Of a stretch of 64,000 nucleotides of DNA, positions 9,623 through 19,794 are shown piece by piece. Position 1 is the first letter of the stretch, and every line of letters begins with the position of its first letter. The notes beneath the pieces are model-generated. The model worked only from the letters and a program-made list of their open reading frames with translations. It was not told the DNA's origin and did no database searches. The position numbers and the translations under genes are program-made. The stretch is from Blastopirellula sp. GTDB taxonomy: Bacteria; Planctomycetota; Planctomycetia; Pirellulales; Pirellulaceae. Where the stretch lies: positions 1 through 64,000 of the forward strand of contig NVWB01000009.1 in NCBI GenBank assembly GCA_002733575.1, in the 5' to 3' direction.

Positions 9623-11926
9623 ATGAATATAAATCAAATTCAACAATCCCTTTTGCTCGCATTGCTAATTCTCAGTAATGCAGTCTTCACAGTTGCGGCG
9701 GAAAAGCCGCAGACCAAACCTCTTTCTGGCAAGTTGATCTACCAGAAAATGTGTGCCGAATGTCATGGTGCCCAAGGGGGAGGAGTGGATGAAGTCAATG
9801 AGAACCCACTACATGGCGAACGAACTCTGCTTGACTTAATTAAGGTGATTCATGAAACCATGCCTGAAGAGGAACCGAGTCACTGCGAAGAACAGGATGC
9901 GAAACTGGTTGCCGAATATATCTACGATGCCTTTTACACACCAACTTCACGTGCAGCTTTACCGGGATCTCGGATTGAACTATCTCGGCTCACAACAATG
10001 CAGTATCTGAATACGACTACCGACCTGCTTGTTCAGAATTCCAATGTCGACGAGCAACAAGGTTTAAAAGCGGAATACTTTAAGGATCGAAGTCTGAGTA
10101 GCAAAGGTCTGATCGAATCCAAAATTGATCCGCAGATCAATTTTGACTTTGGTGAAAAGAAACCTTATGAAAAGATCGAAAAAGATAATGAGTTCGCAAT
10201 GCGTTGGCAAGGATCAATCATTGCAGAAGAAACAGGTGTGTACGATATCATTCTAACAACAGCCAATGGGGCCCGGCTTTGGATTAACGATTCCGATGAT
10301 AACTTAATTGACGCCTGGGTCAGTTCCGAGAACAAAAAAACAGAGTACAAGGTAAGCATTCGTTTATTGGGCGGGCGTCCTTATCGCATACGATTGGAGG
10401 CGTTCAAATACAAAGAGAAAAATTGTTCGATCAAACTCGAATGGGATCCACCGCATCGGCCTCGTGAAGTGATTCCGGCCCGCAATCTTAACCCTAAACA
10501 AGTGCCACCCTTTTTTGTCAGTTCGGTCGCTTTTCCCGCCGATGAAATGGTATCAGGCTACGTGCGAGGCAATGCGGTTTCTCAAGCTTGGGATGCCGCC
10601 AGCACGAAGGCTGCAATTGAAGTGGCCAATTACGTTGTCACAAAGTTAGACAAGGTCACCCGCACCAAGCCAGGCGACAGCAATCGTGCAGAGAAAGCGA
10701 AAGAGTTTTGTTATCAGCTAACAGAAAAAGCATTTCGTCGGCCCCTGACAGACGCTCAAAAGGATTTCTTCGTTGATGCTCACTTTAATGATAAAACAAA
10801 AGTGGTCGATTCAGTCAAACGGTCAACGATTCTGGTCTTGAAATCACCACGGTTTTTGTACCCTAATGTCAAGCAGAAACAACTCGATGACTATGATGTC
10901 GCCAATCGTTTGGCATTGGCACTTTGGGACTCGCTACCCAACGATCAAGCATTGGGTTACGCGAAGTCACAGAAGCTAAACACGCCGAAACTTGTTGCTC
11001 AACAGGCCAAGCGAATGTTGAACGATCCGCGTACCAAGGCCAAGTTGCGAGATTTCTTTCATCACTGGCTCTTGCTCGATGAAAAAGAAAGTCTGAATAA
11101 AGACCAATCCTTATTCCCCAACTACGACGAGCAAACGGTGGCCGCATTGCGAACTTCGCTTGACTTGTTTTTAGACGAAGTCGTTTGGGAAGGAGACGCT
11201 GATTTCCGCAGATTAATGGATGCCGATTATATTTATATGAACGACCATTTATCGACCATCTACGACATCGAACTACCCGAAGGCACAGGCTTTCGTAAGG
11301 TTGCGTTTGAAAAAGATCATCGCGCAGGAGTTATTACCCATCCTTACCTGATGTCAAATTTTGCTTACCATAATCTGAGTTCACCCATTCATCGTGGAGT
11401 GTTTGTCACGCGTCACTTATTGGGACGATCACTCAAGCCGCCTCCGCAGGCAACCGAATTCAAACACGATAGTTTTACCCCAGGCATGACCACCCGCGAT
11501 AAAGTGGCCATGATTACTGAACCAGCCGCCTGCCGAGGTTGCCATGCAATCATCAACCCGTTGGGATTTAGTTTGGAGCATTTCGATGCGATTGGTCGAT
11601 ATCGTGATAAGGAAGAAGGCCAAATGATTAACGCCGCTTCTGACTATTCGACAGTTGACGGGATTATAGTACAATTCAAGGGTGCTCAAGACTTGGCTAA
11701 TTATATTGCTAGCAGCCGACAGGCCCACGGAGCATTCGTAGATCAACTATTCCATCATATCGCTAAACAACCCATCAACGCCTACGGCGAATCAACACGT
11801 GATTCGCTGATAGATTCCTTCCAAAAAAACAATTTCAACATCAAACAACTATTAGTTGACTGTGCAACTGTGGTTGCACTTCACAATTACGAACTAGAGG
11901 GTGAGCAAGATGCTACGAAAAAATAG
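9623..11926 (+). CDS. DUF1592/DUF1588/DUF1585 cytochrome protein with PA14 domain
   Basis: Exported cytochrome-type protein of 767 residues. Order: signal peptide (residues 1-26, TVAAEK); a cytochrome c-like domain with C44-x2-C47-H48; a short DUF1587-like segment ([16 protein letters not shown]); a PA14-like beta-barrel at about 147-287, often carbohydrate-binding; a DUF1595-like segment ([14 protein letters not shown]); DUF1592 ([12 protein letters not shown]); DUF1588 with a second CxxCH, C637/C640/H641, in [13 protein letters not shown]; and DUF1585 at the C-terminus. Its stop overlaps the start of the DUF1552 gene, so the two are translationally coupled. This is the second of two analogous cytochrome/Tat-protein modules in the region. 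Role in polysaccharide breakdown is inferred from the PA14 domain. Confidence 0.93.
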   Translation: MNINQIQQSLLLALLILSNAVFTVAAEKPQTKPLSGKLIYQKMCAECHGAQGGGVDEVNENPLHGERTLLDLIKVIHETMPEEEPSHCEEQDAKLVAEYIYDAFYTPTSRAALPGSRIELSRLTTMQYLNTTTDLLVQNSNVDEQQGLKAEYFKDRSLSSKGLIESKIDPQINFDFGEKKPYEKIEKDNEFAMRWQGSIIAEETGVYDIILTTANGARLWINDSDDNLIDAWVSSENKKTEYKVSIRLLGGRPYRIRLEAFKYKEKNCSIKLEWDPPHRPREVIPARNLNPKQVPPFFVSSVAFPADEMVSGYVRGNAVSQAWDAASTKAAIEVANYVVTKLDKVTRTKPGDSNRAEKAKEFCYQLTEKAFRRPLTDAQKDFFVDAHFNDKTKVVDSVKRSTILVLKSPRFLYPNVKQKQLDDYDVANRLALALWDSLPNDQALGYAKSQKLNTPKLVAQQAKRMLNDPRTKAKLRDFFHHWLLLDEKESLNKDQSLFPNYDEQTVAALRTSLDLFLDEVVWEGDADFRRLMDADYIYMNDHLSTIYDIELPEGTGFRKVAFEKDHRAGVITHPYLMSNFAYHNLSSPIHRGVFVTRHLLGRSLKPPPQATEFKHDSFTPGMTTRDKVAMITEPAACRGCHAIINPLGFSLEHFDAIGRYRDKEEGQMINAASDYSTVDGIIVQFKGAQDLANYIASSRQAHGAFVDQLFHHIAKQPINAYGESTRDSLIDSFQKNNFNIKQLLVDCATVVALHNYELEGEQDATKK

Positions 11927-13232
11927 ACGAGCGTTCTTCCGTGATTTAGGAATTTCGGCAGCTGCGTTACCGCTAGTCTCAGGATTGCCGAGCCTTGGGT
12001 TTTCAGAAACACAAAAACCCGTTCGTAAACAACGCATGATTATCATGTTCAGCCCGAATGGAATTGTGCCTAAAGATTACTGGCCCGATGAAGAAGGGGC
12101 TGACTTTAAGCTCAAACGAATCATGGCTCCGCTGGCCGATTATCAAGATCGAATGTTGGTTCTAAATGGCATCTCAGACAAAGTTCGCGGAGATGGCGAT
12201 AGCCACATGCGCGGCATGAGCTGCTTACTGACAGGCGTCGAACTGCTACCGGGCAACATTCAAGGTGGTTCCCACACGCCAGCAGGCTGGGCCAGTGGAA
12301 TGTCAATCGATCAAGAACTCAAGCATTTCCTTCAAGCAAACGAAGCAACACGAACACGCTTTGGTACTTTAGAGTTTGGCGTGAATGTTCCAGAACGTGC
12401 CGACCCTTGGACTCGCATGGTTTACGCTGGCAGCAACAAACCGATTGCACCGATTGATGACCCTTACTTGATGTTTGAAAAACTGTACGGACAAGTTCAA
12501 GACCGCGAGAGTTTACACAGCATTCTCGACAGTGTACGACAAGATTTAAAGAAAATTCGCTCTCAGGTCAGCACAGAAGATCGTCATCTATTAGAAGAGC
12601 ATGAAGCGTTTGTTCGTCAGATGGAAGAGGAACTCAAAGTTGCGGCTGAGCAGAAACTCTCTTTCGAGGCACCTATCCAAGAGCCTGGCATCAAAGAGGC
12701 CGACGAAAACATGCCGCTTCATAGCAAGATGCAAATTGACTTATTGGTCAATAGTCTGGCCAACGACATGGCACGCATTGCCACGCTGCAATATACACGC
12801 AGTGTTGGTCAAGCACGTATGTCTTGGATTGGTGTGAAAGATGATCATCACGGGCTTTCGCACAAGCCAGATAATGACGAAGAAGCTCAAGAAAAACTAG
12901 TGAAAATCAACACTTGGTTCTGCGAGCAATTACATTACTTGGTCAAAAAACTGGATGAGACCAAAGAGCCAAACGGCACTGGAACCATGCTCGACAACAC
13001 CACGGTGATTTGGACCAATGAACTAGGCAAAGGCAACTCGCACACGCTCGATAACGTACCATTTGTTGTAGTCGGCAATGGGCTCGACTATAAAATGGGT
13101 CGATCCTTGAAATATAGCGGAGTTCCCCATAATCGATTCTTGATGTCGATGGCCCACAGCTTTGGACATAATCTCGAAACATTCGGAAATTCCAATTTCT
13201 GTGGAGATGGCCCGCTGAATGATTTAACGTAA
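11910..13232 (+). CDS. Tat-exported DUF1552 protein
   Basis: Protein of 440 residues, the usual partner of DUF1592-type cytochromes in planctomycetes. A Tat signal is visible as [10 protein letters not shown] near the N-terminus, followed by a hydrophobic stretch. DUF1552 is an exported family distantly like DUF1501; motifs include [24 protein letters not shown] and DDHHGLSH. The ATG at 11910 was chosen over an in-frame GTG at 11901 because GAGG at 11897-11900 is spaced correctly for it. The gene overlaps the previous one by 17 bases and is followed by a strong terminator at 13266-13298, which closes this two-gene unit. No enzymatic function is established. Confidence 0.9.
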   Translation: MLRKNRRAFFRDLGISAAALPLVSGLPSLGFSETQKPVRKQRMIIMFSPNGIVPKDYWPDEEGADFKLKRIMAPLADYQDRMLVLNGISDKVRGDGDSHMRGMSCLLTGVELLPGNIQGGSHTPAGWASGMSIDQELKHFLQANEATRTRFGTLEFGVNVPERADPWTRMVYAGSNKPIAPIDDPYLMFEKLYGQVQDRESLHSILDSVRQDLKKIRSQVSTEDRHLLEEHEAFVRQMEEELKVAAEQKLSFEAPIQEPGIKEADENMPLHSKMQIDLLVNSLANDMARIATLQYTRSVGQARMSWIGVKDDHHGLSHKPDNDEEAQEKLVKINTWFCEQLHYLVKKLDETKEPNGTGTMLDNTTVIWTNELGKGNSHTLDNVPFVVVGNGLDYKMGRSLKYSGVPHNRFLMSMAHSFGHNLETFGNSNFCGDGPLNDLT

Positions 13233-13265
13233 TCAACGCTCATACACGAAAACATCTGTTCTTTC

Positions 13266-13298
13266 AAAAAAGCATTGCTCATTGGGCAATGCTTTTTT
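13266..13298 (+). terminator. Strong intrinsic terminator after DUF1552 gene
   Basis: A perfect 13-bp inverted repeat (AAAAAAGCATTGC / GCAATGCTTTTTT) with a 7-base loop and a run of six T. Being flanked by A and T runs it could work in both directions. Confidence 0.85.
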
Positions 13299-13325
13299 GC
13301 TATGTGGCAGAGAATCATGTACAAT
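13297..13325 (+). promoter_or_regulatory. Candidate promoter of the Gfo/Idh/MocA gene
   Basis: TTGCTA at 13297-13302 and TACAAT at 13320-13325 are 17 bases apart, starting within the T-run of the preceding terminator. The -10 box lies 51 bases before the ATG at 13377. Confidence 0.4.
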
Positions 13326-13376
13326 GCGAAAACCCCTTCTCCTTGATCTCTCCTTTTTATCAACGGAAATAGAGAC

Positions 13377-14738
13377 ATGCCTCAACCTAATACATCAAAA
13401 TATACTCGACGAAACTTTCTAAAAACCTCTTCGGCGGCAGCGATTGGTGCCACAGTCACGGCACCGGCTTTTATTTCAGCACAATCTCCAAACGAAAAAC
13501 TGAATATCGTGGTCATCGGATGCGGAGGACGGGGTGGTAGTAATTTAGGTAATGTGATGGGCGAATCGGTTGTTGCCCTGTGTGATGTCAACGAACAAAA
13601 CTTGAACAAAGCAGCCAAACGTGTACCAAGGGCACAGAAATTCAAAGACTACCGCGAGCTGTATGAAAAGTTCTCACCCTCCAAGTATGATGCAGTTGTT
13701 GTGAGTACTACCGAACATACCCATGCGTTTGCAACCATGCCTGCTCTGCGAAACAAGAAACATGTCTACTGCGAGAAACCGCTGACGCACAGTGTTCATG
13801 AGGCTCGAAAAATTACCGAGGCTGCCAAGCAAGCTGGCGTAGCGACGCAAATGGGAACACAAATTCACGCGGGTAACAATTACCGACGCGTGGTTGAATT
13901 GATTCAAGGTGGGGCGATTGGCAATGTAACCGAAGCCCACGTTTGGGTTTCTCGGGCCTGGGGATTGCAATCACCGGAAGACGCCAAGAAGCATCGTGAT
14001 ATTGTTTCTGTACAAGATCGTCCTAAGCAATCAATGCCGATTCCTTCGCAACTTGATTGGGATCTGTGGATTGGGCCTGCCCCGATGCGACCGTATCATG
14101 AAGTTTATTTCCCTGGACCCAAATGGTACAGATGGTGGGATTTTGGTAACGGCACCATGAGCGATTTGGGAAGTCACTGGATTGATCTCCCATTTTGGGC
14201 GCTCGACTTAGATGCCCCCACATCAATCGAAGCTTCTGGGCCACCTGCACATGCTGAAATTGCACCTGCTTCGATGTCAGCAAAATATGAATATCCGGCA
14301 CGTGGTACACGGGGGCCCTTATCTTTGACTTGGCATCAGGGGACATCGAAACCTGATATTTGGACCGAAGGCAAAATTCCTCAATGGGGCAGTGGTGTCG
14401 TATTTATTGGCGACAAGGGAATGCTACTTTCCGATTACGGGAAACACGTACTGCTTCCCACTGAAGACTTTGCTGATTTCCAGAAACCAGAGCCGACGAT
14501 TCCCAAATCGATAGGCCATCATGCCGAGTGGATTCATGCATGTAAAACTGGCGAACCTACGACTTGTCACTTCGGTTACGCTGGTCCTTTGACCGAAGCC
14601 AACCATCTGGGCAATGTGGCGTATCGGGCTGGCAAGAAATTGGTCTGGGACAGCAAAAACATGAAGTTCCCGAACGCCCCTGAAGCGGAACAGTTTCTTG
14701 GACGTGAGTATCGCAAAGGCTGGAGTTTAGAAGGATAA
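13377..14738 (+). CDS. Tat-exported Gfo/Idh/MocA family oxidoreductase
   Basis: NAD(P)-dependent sugar-type oxidoreductase of 453 residues. A Tat signal ([13 protein letters not shown], residues 10-22) precedes a Rossmann domain with [11 protein letters not shown] at about 46-56. The conserved EKP motif (YCEKPLTHS, Lys near residue 133) marks the catalytic region, and the C-terminal alpha/beta domain follows ([21 protein letters not shown]). Exported Gfo/Idh/MocA proteins with Tat signals are common in planctomycetes and usually act on sugars or their derivatives; the substrate cannot be told from sequence. The gene stands alone between a strong terminator and a hairpin at 14774-14810, so it is probably monocistronic. 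Confidence 0.92.
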   Translation: MPQPNTSKYTRRNFLKTSSAAAIGATVTAPAFISAQSPNEKLNIVVIGCGGRGGSNLGNVMGESVVALCDVNEQNLNKAAKRVPRAQKFKDYRELYEKFSPSKYDAVVVSTTEHTHAFATMPALRNKKHVYCEKPLTHSVHEARKITEAAKQAGVATQMGTQIHAGNNYRRVVELIQGGAIGNVTEAHVWVSRAWGLQSPEDAKKHRDIVSVQDRPKQSMPIPSQLDWDLWIGPAPMRPYHEVYFPGPKWYRWWDFGNGTMSDLGSHWIDLPFWALDLDAPTSIEASGPPAHAEIAPASMSAKYEYPARGTRGPLSLTWHQGTSKPDIWTEGKIPQWGSGVVFIGDKGMLLSDYGKHVLLPTEDFADFQKPEPTIPKSIGHHAEWIHACKTGEPTTCHFGYAGPLTEANHLGNVAYRAGKKLVWDSKNMKFPNAPEAEQFLGREYRKGWSLEG

Positions 14739-14773
14739 ACTCTGCACAATTGCATCAACTTGACTGCACCAAA

Positions 14774-14816
14774 GATCAAGAAATAGCCGGTATTCTGGCT
14801 ATTCTTGATCTATTTC
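14774..14816 (+). terminator. Terminator hairpin after the Gfo/Idh/MocA gene
   Basis: GATCAAGAAATAGCC pairs with GGCTATTCTTGATC with a single bulged A, followed by a T-rich tail (tatttctt). It begins 36 bases after the stop codon. Confidence 0.7.
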
Positions 14817-14970
14817 TTGCCAACCAGAGAATCACGGATTTCCCCGTCTCGTCATCTATTGCTTTGGTTGATACGATAGGCTGCTAGGATTCACTTTGCG
14901 AAGTCGATTCTAGAACAATCACTTCCTTATTTGCCCTATTAATATCGATTTAGCACGAGAGTCAACGAAG

Positions 14971-16074
14971 ATGAAGGCAGTTGCGGTCACACCCGGTACT
15001 CCAAATAGTGTTCACCTAAAAGATATCCCCATGCCATCATTGGATAAATATCCCAATGGCAAGGGTGTATTGGTCAAAGTGCTAAAAGTGGGCGTAGATG
15101 CTACTGATAAAGAGATCAATGACGCTCTTTACGGCAACTCACCTCCTGGAGATGACCACCTGGTATTGGGTCATGAGTCATTCGGCATTGTTGAAGAAGT
15201 TGGCCCTAACGTCACTAAAGTGAAAAAGGGCGACTATGTAACCGCCACAGTTCGAAGACCTGGCGGTTCGATCTACGATCAAATCGGCACGTACGACATG
15301 ACTTCGGAAGAGACCTACTACGAACGTGGTATCAATCTGCTTCACGGATACATGACGGAGTATTTTGTCGATGAAGAAGATTACATCGTTAAAATTCCAC
15401 CGGGACTAAAACATCTTCACGTGTTGATGGAGCCTATGAGTTGTGCGGCCAAGGCAGTACAGCAAGCTTTTGAAGTTCAACGCCGTATGAAAGTTTGGCG
15501 TCCGAAAGTAGCTTGGGTGATGGGAGCCGGACAGATTGGCTTGCTAAGCACTTTGACGTTGAAGCTTCGCGGATTGCAGGTTTACACCATCGCACGTTCG
15601 CCTGCCCCCAGTTTAAAAGCCGAGATCACCGAAGGGATGGAAGCCACTTACATTAGCACGAAGGAACGTAGCCTAGAGGACTTGGTGGCCGAAACTGGTA
15701 AGCCTGACATAATTGTTGAAGCGACCGGCAGTAGTGTAATAGCCTTTGAGAGTATGAAGTATCTAGGTCTCAATGGTGTGCTAGTTTTGACCAGCATTAC
15801 CGGTTCTGACACAAAGCACGAACTGCCAACTGACAAAATAAACATCGAATGGGTTTTGGGTAACAAGTTGCTACTGGGTTCAGTGAACGCAAATAGCGAA
15901 CATTTTGAGGCCGGCATCAAAGATTTGGCTTTAGGCGATGTGATGTTTCCGAATGTGATTCAGAAGATTTTGACCAACCCTGTCGATGGGCTGGATAATT
16001 ATCAGGAACTTATTCGCTTGCTGGTCGAAGAGAAATCGGCCCTCAAAGTTTATATGAATGTAGCAGACGAATAA
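14971..16074 (+). CDS. gdh: Glucose 1-dehydrogenase, zinc MDR family, haloarchaeal-like
   Basis: Zinc-dependent medium-chain dehydrogenase of 367 residues that would oxidise glucose (or a related aldose) to the lactone with NAD(P). The N-terminal GroES-like domain carries the zinc site: D43 (GVDATDKEI), H68 and E69 (LGHES), E154 (LMEPMS). Most archaeal glucose dehydrogenases have Cys at the first position; Asp there is the arrangement known from haloarchaeal glucose dehydrogenase. The four cysteines of a structural zinc lobe are not seen. The Rossmann motif is GAGQIG at 185-190, and [13 protein letters not shown] is typical of the glucose dehydrogenase subfamily. A terminator follows. The next gene is a molybdopterin oxidoreductase, but the terminator argues for separate transcripts. 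Substrate preference is inferred. Confidence 0.85.
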   Translation: MKAVAVTPGTPNSVHLKDIPMPSLDKYPNGKGVLVKVLKVGVDATDKEINDALYGNSPPGDDHLVLGHESFGIVEEVGPNVTKVKKGDYVTATVRRPGGSIYDQIGTYDMTSEETYYERGINLLHGYMTEYFVDEEDYIVKIPPGLKHLHVLMEPMSCAAKAVQQAFEVQRRMKVWRPKVAWVMGAGQIGLLSTLTLKLRGLQVYTIARSPAPSLKAEITEGMEATYISTKERSLEDLVAETGKPDIIVEATGSSVIAFESMKYLGLNGVLVLTSITGSDTKHELPTDKINIEWVLGNKLLLGSVNANSEHFEAGIKDLALGDVMFPNVIQKILTNPVDGLDNYQELIRLLVEEKSALKVYMNVADE

Positions 16075-16103
16075 GTATTAGCGACATAACAGAATTTCTT
16101 TCT

Positions 16104-16142
16104 AGCAGACCCCGTAAATTACTGGGTCTGCTTTTGTTTCTT
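16104..16142 (+). terminator. Intrinsic terminator after glucose dehydrogenase
   Basis: AGCAGACCC pairs with GGGTCTGCT around an 11-base loop and is followed by TTTTGTTTCTT. Confidence 0.8.
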
Positions 16143-16235
16143 GATGTTCAACTAAGCCAATTATGGTAGAATGCTGGTAGAGTATTTTACTCTCATTAAT
16201 TACAAATAAACCTCTCTTGATGATTCATAAATCTG

Positions 16236-18416
16236 ATGCGAAAGTTAAAAAGCGGCGGCGGCTGGCAAGCAATCCGATACACGTTTAAAAAAGCACGGGA
16301 ATCTGGTGGCCTGTATAAATTCTGGAAAGCCATGCGATCCAAAAATGCCTGCAAGACGTGCGCACTCGGTATGGGTGGACAAAAAGGGGGCATGGTCAAC
16401 GAGGCCGGTAGCTTCCCGGAAGTTTGCAAGAAATCAATGCAAGCCATGGCGGCCGATATGCAAGGTGCCATTCAACCCGATTTTTGGAAAACCTATAGCA
16501 TCGCACAATTGGCCAAGTTCACTCCGTATCAAATGGAACATAGCGGGCGGCTTTCGCAGCCGGTGTTGTATACGCGAGATTCTGATCATTACCAACCGAT
16601 CACCTGGGAAGATGCGTTCGAGCGAATCACAAGTAAACTCAAAGCACTCACTGCGGATGAAACCTTTTGGTATTTCAGCGGCAGAAGCTCGAACGAGGCC
16701 GGTTTCCTATTGCAATTGTTTGCCAGAATTTATGGCACCAATAACGTCAACAATTGCAGTTATTACTGTCATCAAGCAAGTGGCGTAGGGCTTACCAGCA
16801 CAATCGGCAACGGCACCGCGACCATCGTGCTTGACGATGTTGATCATGCCGACTTGGTGTTTGTGATAGGTGGTAACCCGGCCAGTAATCACCCCCGGTT
16901 GATGTCGACCTTGAAGCACATTCGCCGCAAAGGTGGCGAGGTGATCGTCATCAACCCCGTGATTGAAACTGGCTTAGTCAATTTCAAAGTGCCGAGTGAC
17001 CCAATCAGCTTATTGTTCGGCACAAAGATCGCGTCCACGTATGTTCAACCACATATCGGTGGAGATCTGGCTCTACTGAAAGGCATTGCCAAACGCATCG
17101 ATGAGATGGGTGCAGCCGATGAAGACTTCTTACAAAACCATTGTGACAATCATGAAGAGTGGTTGGCCAGTATTCGTGAGTTAAGCTGGGAAGAAATAGA
17201 AGCCAAGTCTGGCGTGGCGCGTCCACAAATTGATGAAATTGCAGAGAAGTACGCCAAGTCGAAAAATGCGGTGTTCAGTTGGACGATGGGCATTACGCAT
17301 CACGCCCATGGAGTACAAAACGTCCAAGCCATTGCCGCTTTGGCTGCCATGCGTGGCATGGTCGGTAAGCCACACGCAGGGTTAATGCCAATTCGTGGGC
17401 ATTCCAATGTTCAGGGAATTGGTTCCGTGGGTGTTACGCCTACGCTAAAAAAAGCGATCTTTGATCAGCTTGAAAGTGAATACGATATCAAGCTTCCGAC
17501 GACTAAAGGCTTAGACACGTTGGCCTGTATGGACCAAGCAAAGTCTGGGCAAGTGAAATTTGGATTCTGTCTTGGGGGCAACTTGTATGGATCGAATCCT
17601 GACTCCGAATACGCGCAAGCGGCGCTTGAGAATCTTGACATGTTGGTATTTATGAGCACTACGCTCAACACAGGACACGCCACCGGCTTGGCGAAAGAAA
17701 CGATCATTCTCCCTGTATTAGCACGCGACGAAGAACCTCAGGTCACCACGCAAGAATCGATGTTCAATTTGGTCCGCCTCTCGGATGGGGGCGAGGCTCG
17801 GTTTGAAGGGCCAAAGAGCGAAGTGGAAGTGATTTCTTCAATCGCCAAACGCACATTGGGAACCGAAGGAGCCATCGATTGGGGATTGATGGAAGACACC
17901 GGACAAATTCGCCAAGCCATTGGCAAGGTGGTTCCAGGCTATGAAAAAATCAAAGAGATAGAAAAGACGAAGGAAGAATTTCAAATTGATGGCCGTACTT
18001 TCCATCAGCCCAAATTTCCTACTGACACTGGCAAGCTCAAACTCTTCTCGCACGATATCCCTGATCTACAGGGTGAAGAAGGCGAACTGCGTGTGATGAC
18101 TGTTCGCAGTGAAGGACAGTTCAACACGGTGGTCTATGAAGAAGAGGACATTTATCGGGGAATTGATCGCAGAGATGTGATTGCCATGAACCCTGCCGAC
18201 TGTAAAAAGCTAGGAGTGGCCCAAGATCAAAAGGTCAACATCACTTCAGATACAGGCACAATCAAAGGGTTTTTAGTACGTGAATTTGACGAAATCCTGG
18301 CAGGCAATGCTTTGATGTATTTCCCAGAAGCTAACGAACTGGTCTCTCGACAGATCGATCCACAATCGAGAACACCTGCTTATAAATGTGTGATTGTGAA
18401 GGTAGAGCCTGTTTAA
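16236..18416 (+). CDS. FdhF/YdeP-type molybdopterin oxidoreductase alpha subunit
   Basis: Cytoplasmic molybdopterin-guanine-dinucleotide oxidoreductase of 726 residues, matching the YdeP-like group of formate-dehydrogenase-related proteins. There is no Tat signal. An N-terminal CKTCALGMGG (C39, C42) is the degenerate iron-sulfur region typical of this group. The molybdenum-site region is NNCSYYCHQASG (C174, C178). GGNPASNHPRLM and GLMPIRGHSNVQG are MGD-binding landmarks, and the C-terminal molydopterin-dinucleotide-binding domain begins near residue 610. In E. coli YdeP is linked to acid resistance; the electron donor and acceptor for this group are not established. An upstream ATG at 16220 is out of frame. 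No Shine-Dalgarno is seen before 16236. Confidence 0.88.
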   Translation: MRKLKSGGGWQAIRYTFKKARESGGLYKFWKAMRSKNACKTCALGMGGQKGGMVNEAGSFPEVCKKSMQAMAADMQGAIQPDFWKTYSIAQLAKFTPYQMEHSGRLSQPVLYTRDSDHYQPITWEDAFERITSKLKALTADETFWYFSGRSSNEAGFLLQLFARIYGTNNVNNCSYYCHQASGVGLTSTIGNGTATIVLDDVDHADLVFVIGGNPASNHPRLMSTLKHIRRKGGEVIVINPVIETGLVNFKVPSDPISLLFGTKIASTYVQPHIGGDLALLKGIAKRIDEMGAADEDFLQNHCDNHEEWLASIRELSWEEIEAKSGVARPQIDEIAEKYAKSKNAVFSWTMGITHHAHGVQNVQAIAALAAMRGMVGKPHAGLMPIRGHSNVQGIGSVGVTPTLKKAIFDQLESEYDIKLPTTKGLDTLACMDQAKSGQVKFGFCLGGNLYGSNPDSEYAQAALENLDMLVFMSTTLNTGHATGLAKETIILPVLARDEEPQVTTQESMFNLVRLSDGGEARFEGPKSEVEVISSIAKRTLGTEGAIDWGLMEDTGQIRQAIGKVVPGYEKIKEIEKTKEEFQIDGRTFHQPKFPTDTGKLKLFSHDIPDLQGEEGELRVMTVRSEGQFNTVVYEEEDIYRGIDRRDVIAMNPADCKKLGVAQDQKVNITSDTGTIKGFLVREFDEILAGNALMYFPEANELVSRQIDPQSRTPAYKCVIVKVEPV

Positions 18417-18591
18417 GAGTGTCAGATTTGAGTGACAAAATTATCGAGGGTTAAATCAGTTGTAGCGATTGACCTACATACGATTAACTTTTACATAAAT
18501 ACCATATGAGAAAAACCCTATTAGTCGATTTCATCTTGTTTGAATTGTAGGCTTACAACAGAACCAAGATCAATTGAAAATCGGGGAAATA

Positions 18592-19110
18592 ATGTCTCTT
18601 ACATCTGTAGTTGATTTAAATACTCTTTTGGCCTTCTGTGCATGTGACAGCTTTGACAGATTGACACATCAAGCAGTTCAACACCGTATTGACTATGAAA
18701 ATGATCTTCAAACGATCACCAAATGGTCAGAGATAAATGATGGGCATCACAATGAAAAGCGTTTAGGAAACAGATATCAGTATCGCGGAACTTTTACACT
18801 CGCTTTTTTGTCAACTCAATTCTCTGAAGACACAAATTGTCCAGAACTAATCCGTATCGAAGCCTTCGGCATTGATCTCTCTACCAAAGGGGCAAGATTT
18901 CTTTGCCCGAATGAGTTTATGCCAATGGATAATGATGACCTTACCGAAATCATAAAGTTAGATCATAATTTATCTATTTCAGATAATATCGTTTTAGGGA
19001 TTCTTCAACCTGATAGCAGTTGGATTCTGATGCAATCGGAAATCCGTCGTATCCGCAAAACACGAAATCAGTTAAATGACTTCGGTGTCAAGCTTTTGGG
19101 GCGGCAGTAA
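18592..19110 (+). CDS. PilZ-like domain protein, first of a tandem pair
   Basis: Small protein of 172 residues with both halves of the c-di-GMP-binding PilZ signature: an RxxxR motif (R57-LGN-R61, in NEKRLGNRY) and D95-L-S97-T-K-G100. The two halves are further apart than in most PilZ domains (about 34 residues), which implies a longer loop between strands. It shares the central motif GHHNEKR and its overall plan with the next gene, so the two are tandem duplicates. ATG at 18592 is preferred over an in-frame TTG at 18574 because GGGGA sits correctly before it. No signal peptide or membrane segment is seen, so it is probably cytoplasmic. The binding of c-di-GMP is inferred from the motifs only. 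Confidence 0.75.
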   Translation: MSLTSVVDLNTLLAFCACDSFDRLTHQAVQHRIDYENDLQTITKWSEINDGHHNEKRLGNRYQYRGTFTLAFLSTQFSEDTNCPELIRIEAFGIDLSTKGARFLCPNEFMPMDNDDLTEIIKLDHNLSISDNIVLGILQPDSSWILMQSEIRRIRKTRNQLNDFGVKLLGRQ

Positions 19111-19160
19111 GTAACGATAATTCCAACCGATAAATCTTCCATTACTTAAACGGTAATACC

Positions 19161-19694
19161 ATGTCTCTCGAATCTACATCTTGGTCTGATACCCATGTCA
19201 ATCTGTTTGAAACACTGCCTAATAGCAATCGGGATAACCTATTGACTCATGTCCCATTACAAAAGCAATCCGATAAAGAGCGGGCATTTCAAGCTTTTGA
19301 GAAGTGGTCAAAAATCAACGAAGGGCATCACAACGAAAAACGGATAGGTGAACGGTATCACTATCATGGTTTACCAGTCGTGACGTTTACCACCTTAGGT
19401 CTTGTGAACGATACCAAATTAGAAGAACTAGTTTGTATCGAAGTATTCGCAAAAGATATTTCGACCAACGGGGCAGCCTTTCTTTGCTCAGACGAGTTGC
19501 GACCGATAGGCAGCTTTAGCTCAAACATCAATCAATTGCAACTGAGCAAATGTATTTCTGTGAAAGATCAAATCGCCTTGGGCTTGCAGATTGAACCCAA
19601 CCAGTGGACTTGGTTGCATGCCAATGTTGTCCGCATCCGCAAGGCTCTTGCAGGTTTTATAGATGTTGGATTAGAGTTCACTGGCAGGGCATAA
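19161..19694 (+). CDS. PilZ-like domain protein, second of a tandem pair
   Basis: Paralogue of the preceding gene, 177 residues, 50 bases downstream on the same strand. PilZ signature: R61-IGE-R65 and D99-I-S101-T-N-G104. The shared block runs from KWS..IN.GHHNEKR through the DxSxxG strand and the terminal strand with RIRK. Both start MSL and have an unrelated, polar N-terminus of about 45 residues, which may interact with different partners. Likely co-transcribed with the first copy. There is no visible Tad or flagellar gene next to it; the Tad pilus locus of this window lies about 22 kb away, so a link to pilus control is speculation. Confidence 0.75.
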   Translation: MSLESTSWSDTHVNLFETLPNSNRDNLLTHVPLQKQSDKERAFQAFEKWSKINEGHHNEKRIGERYHYHGLPVVTFTTLGLVNDTKLEELVCIEVFAKDISTNGAAFLCSDELRPIGSFSSNINQLQLSKCISVKDQIALGLQIEPNQWTWLHANVVRIRKALAGFIDVGLEFTGRA

Positions 19695-19794
19695 TTTATT
19701 TGAACCTGATACGGTGTCTGTAGAGAAGAGACTATCAGGAGCCCTTAATCTACAGATCAAGTGTATCGCCAGTTGGCGTCTCTGACTGAATCGA

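Noticed and set aside
9441-9626. 61-codon open frame starting with TTG
   Set aside because: Hydrophobic but without a ribosome binding site, and runs into the start of the DUF1592 gene; more likely a leader.
16220-16288. Short ATG-started frame before the molybdopterin oxidoreductase
   Set aside because: 22 codons, Lys/Arg-rich by accident of the overlapping frame, no ribosome binding site.
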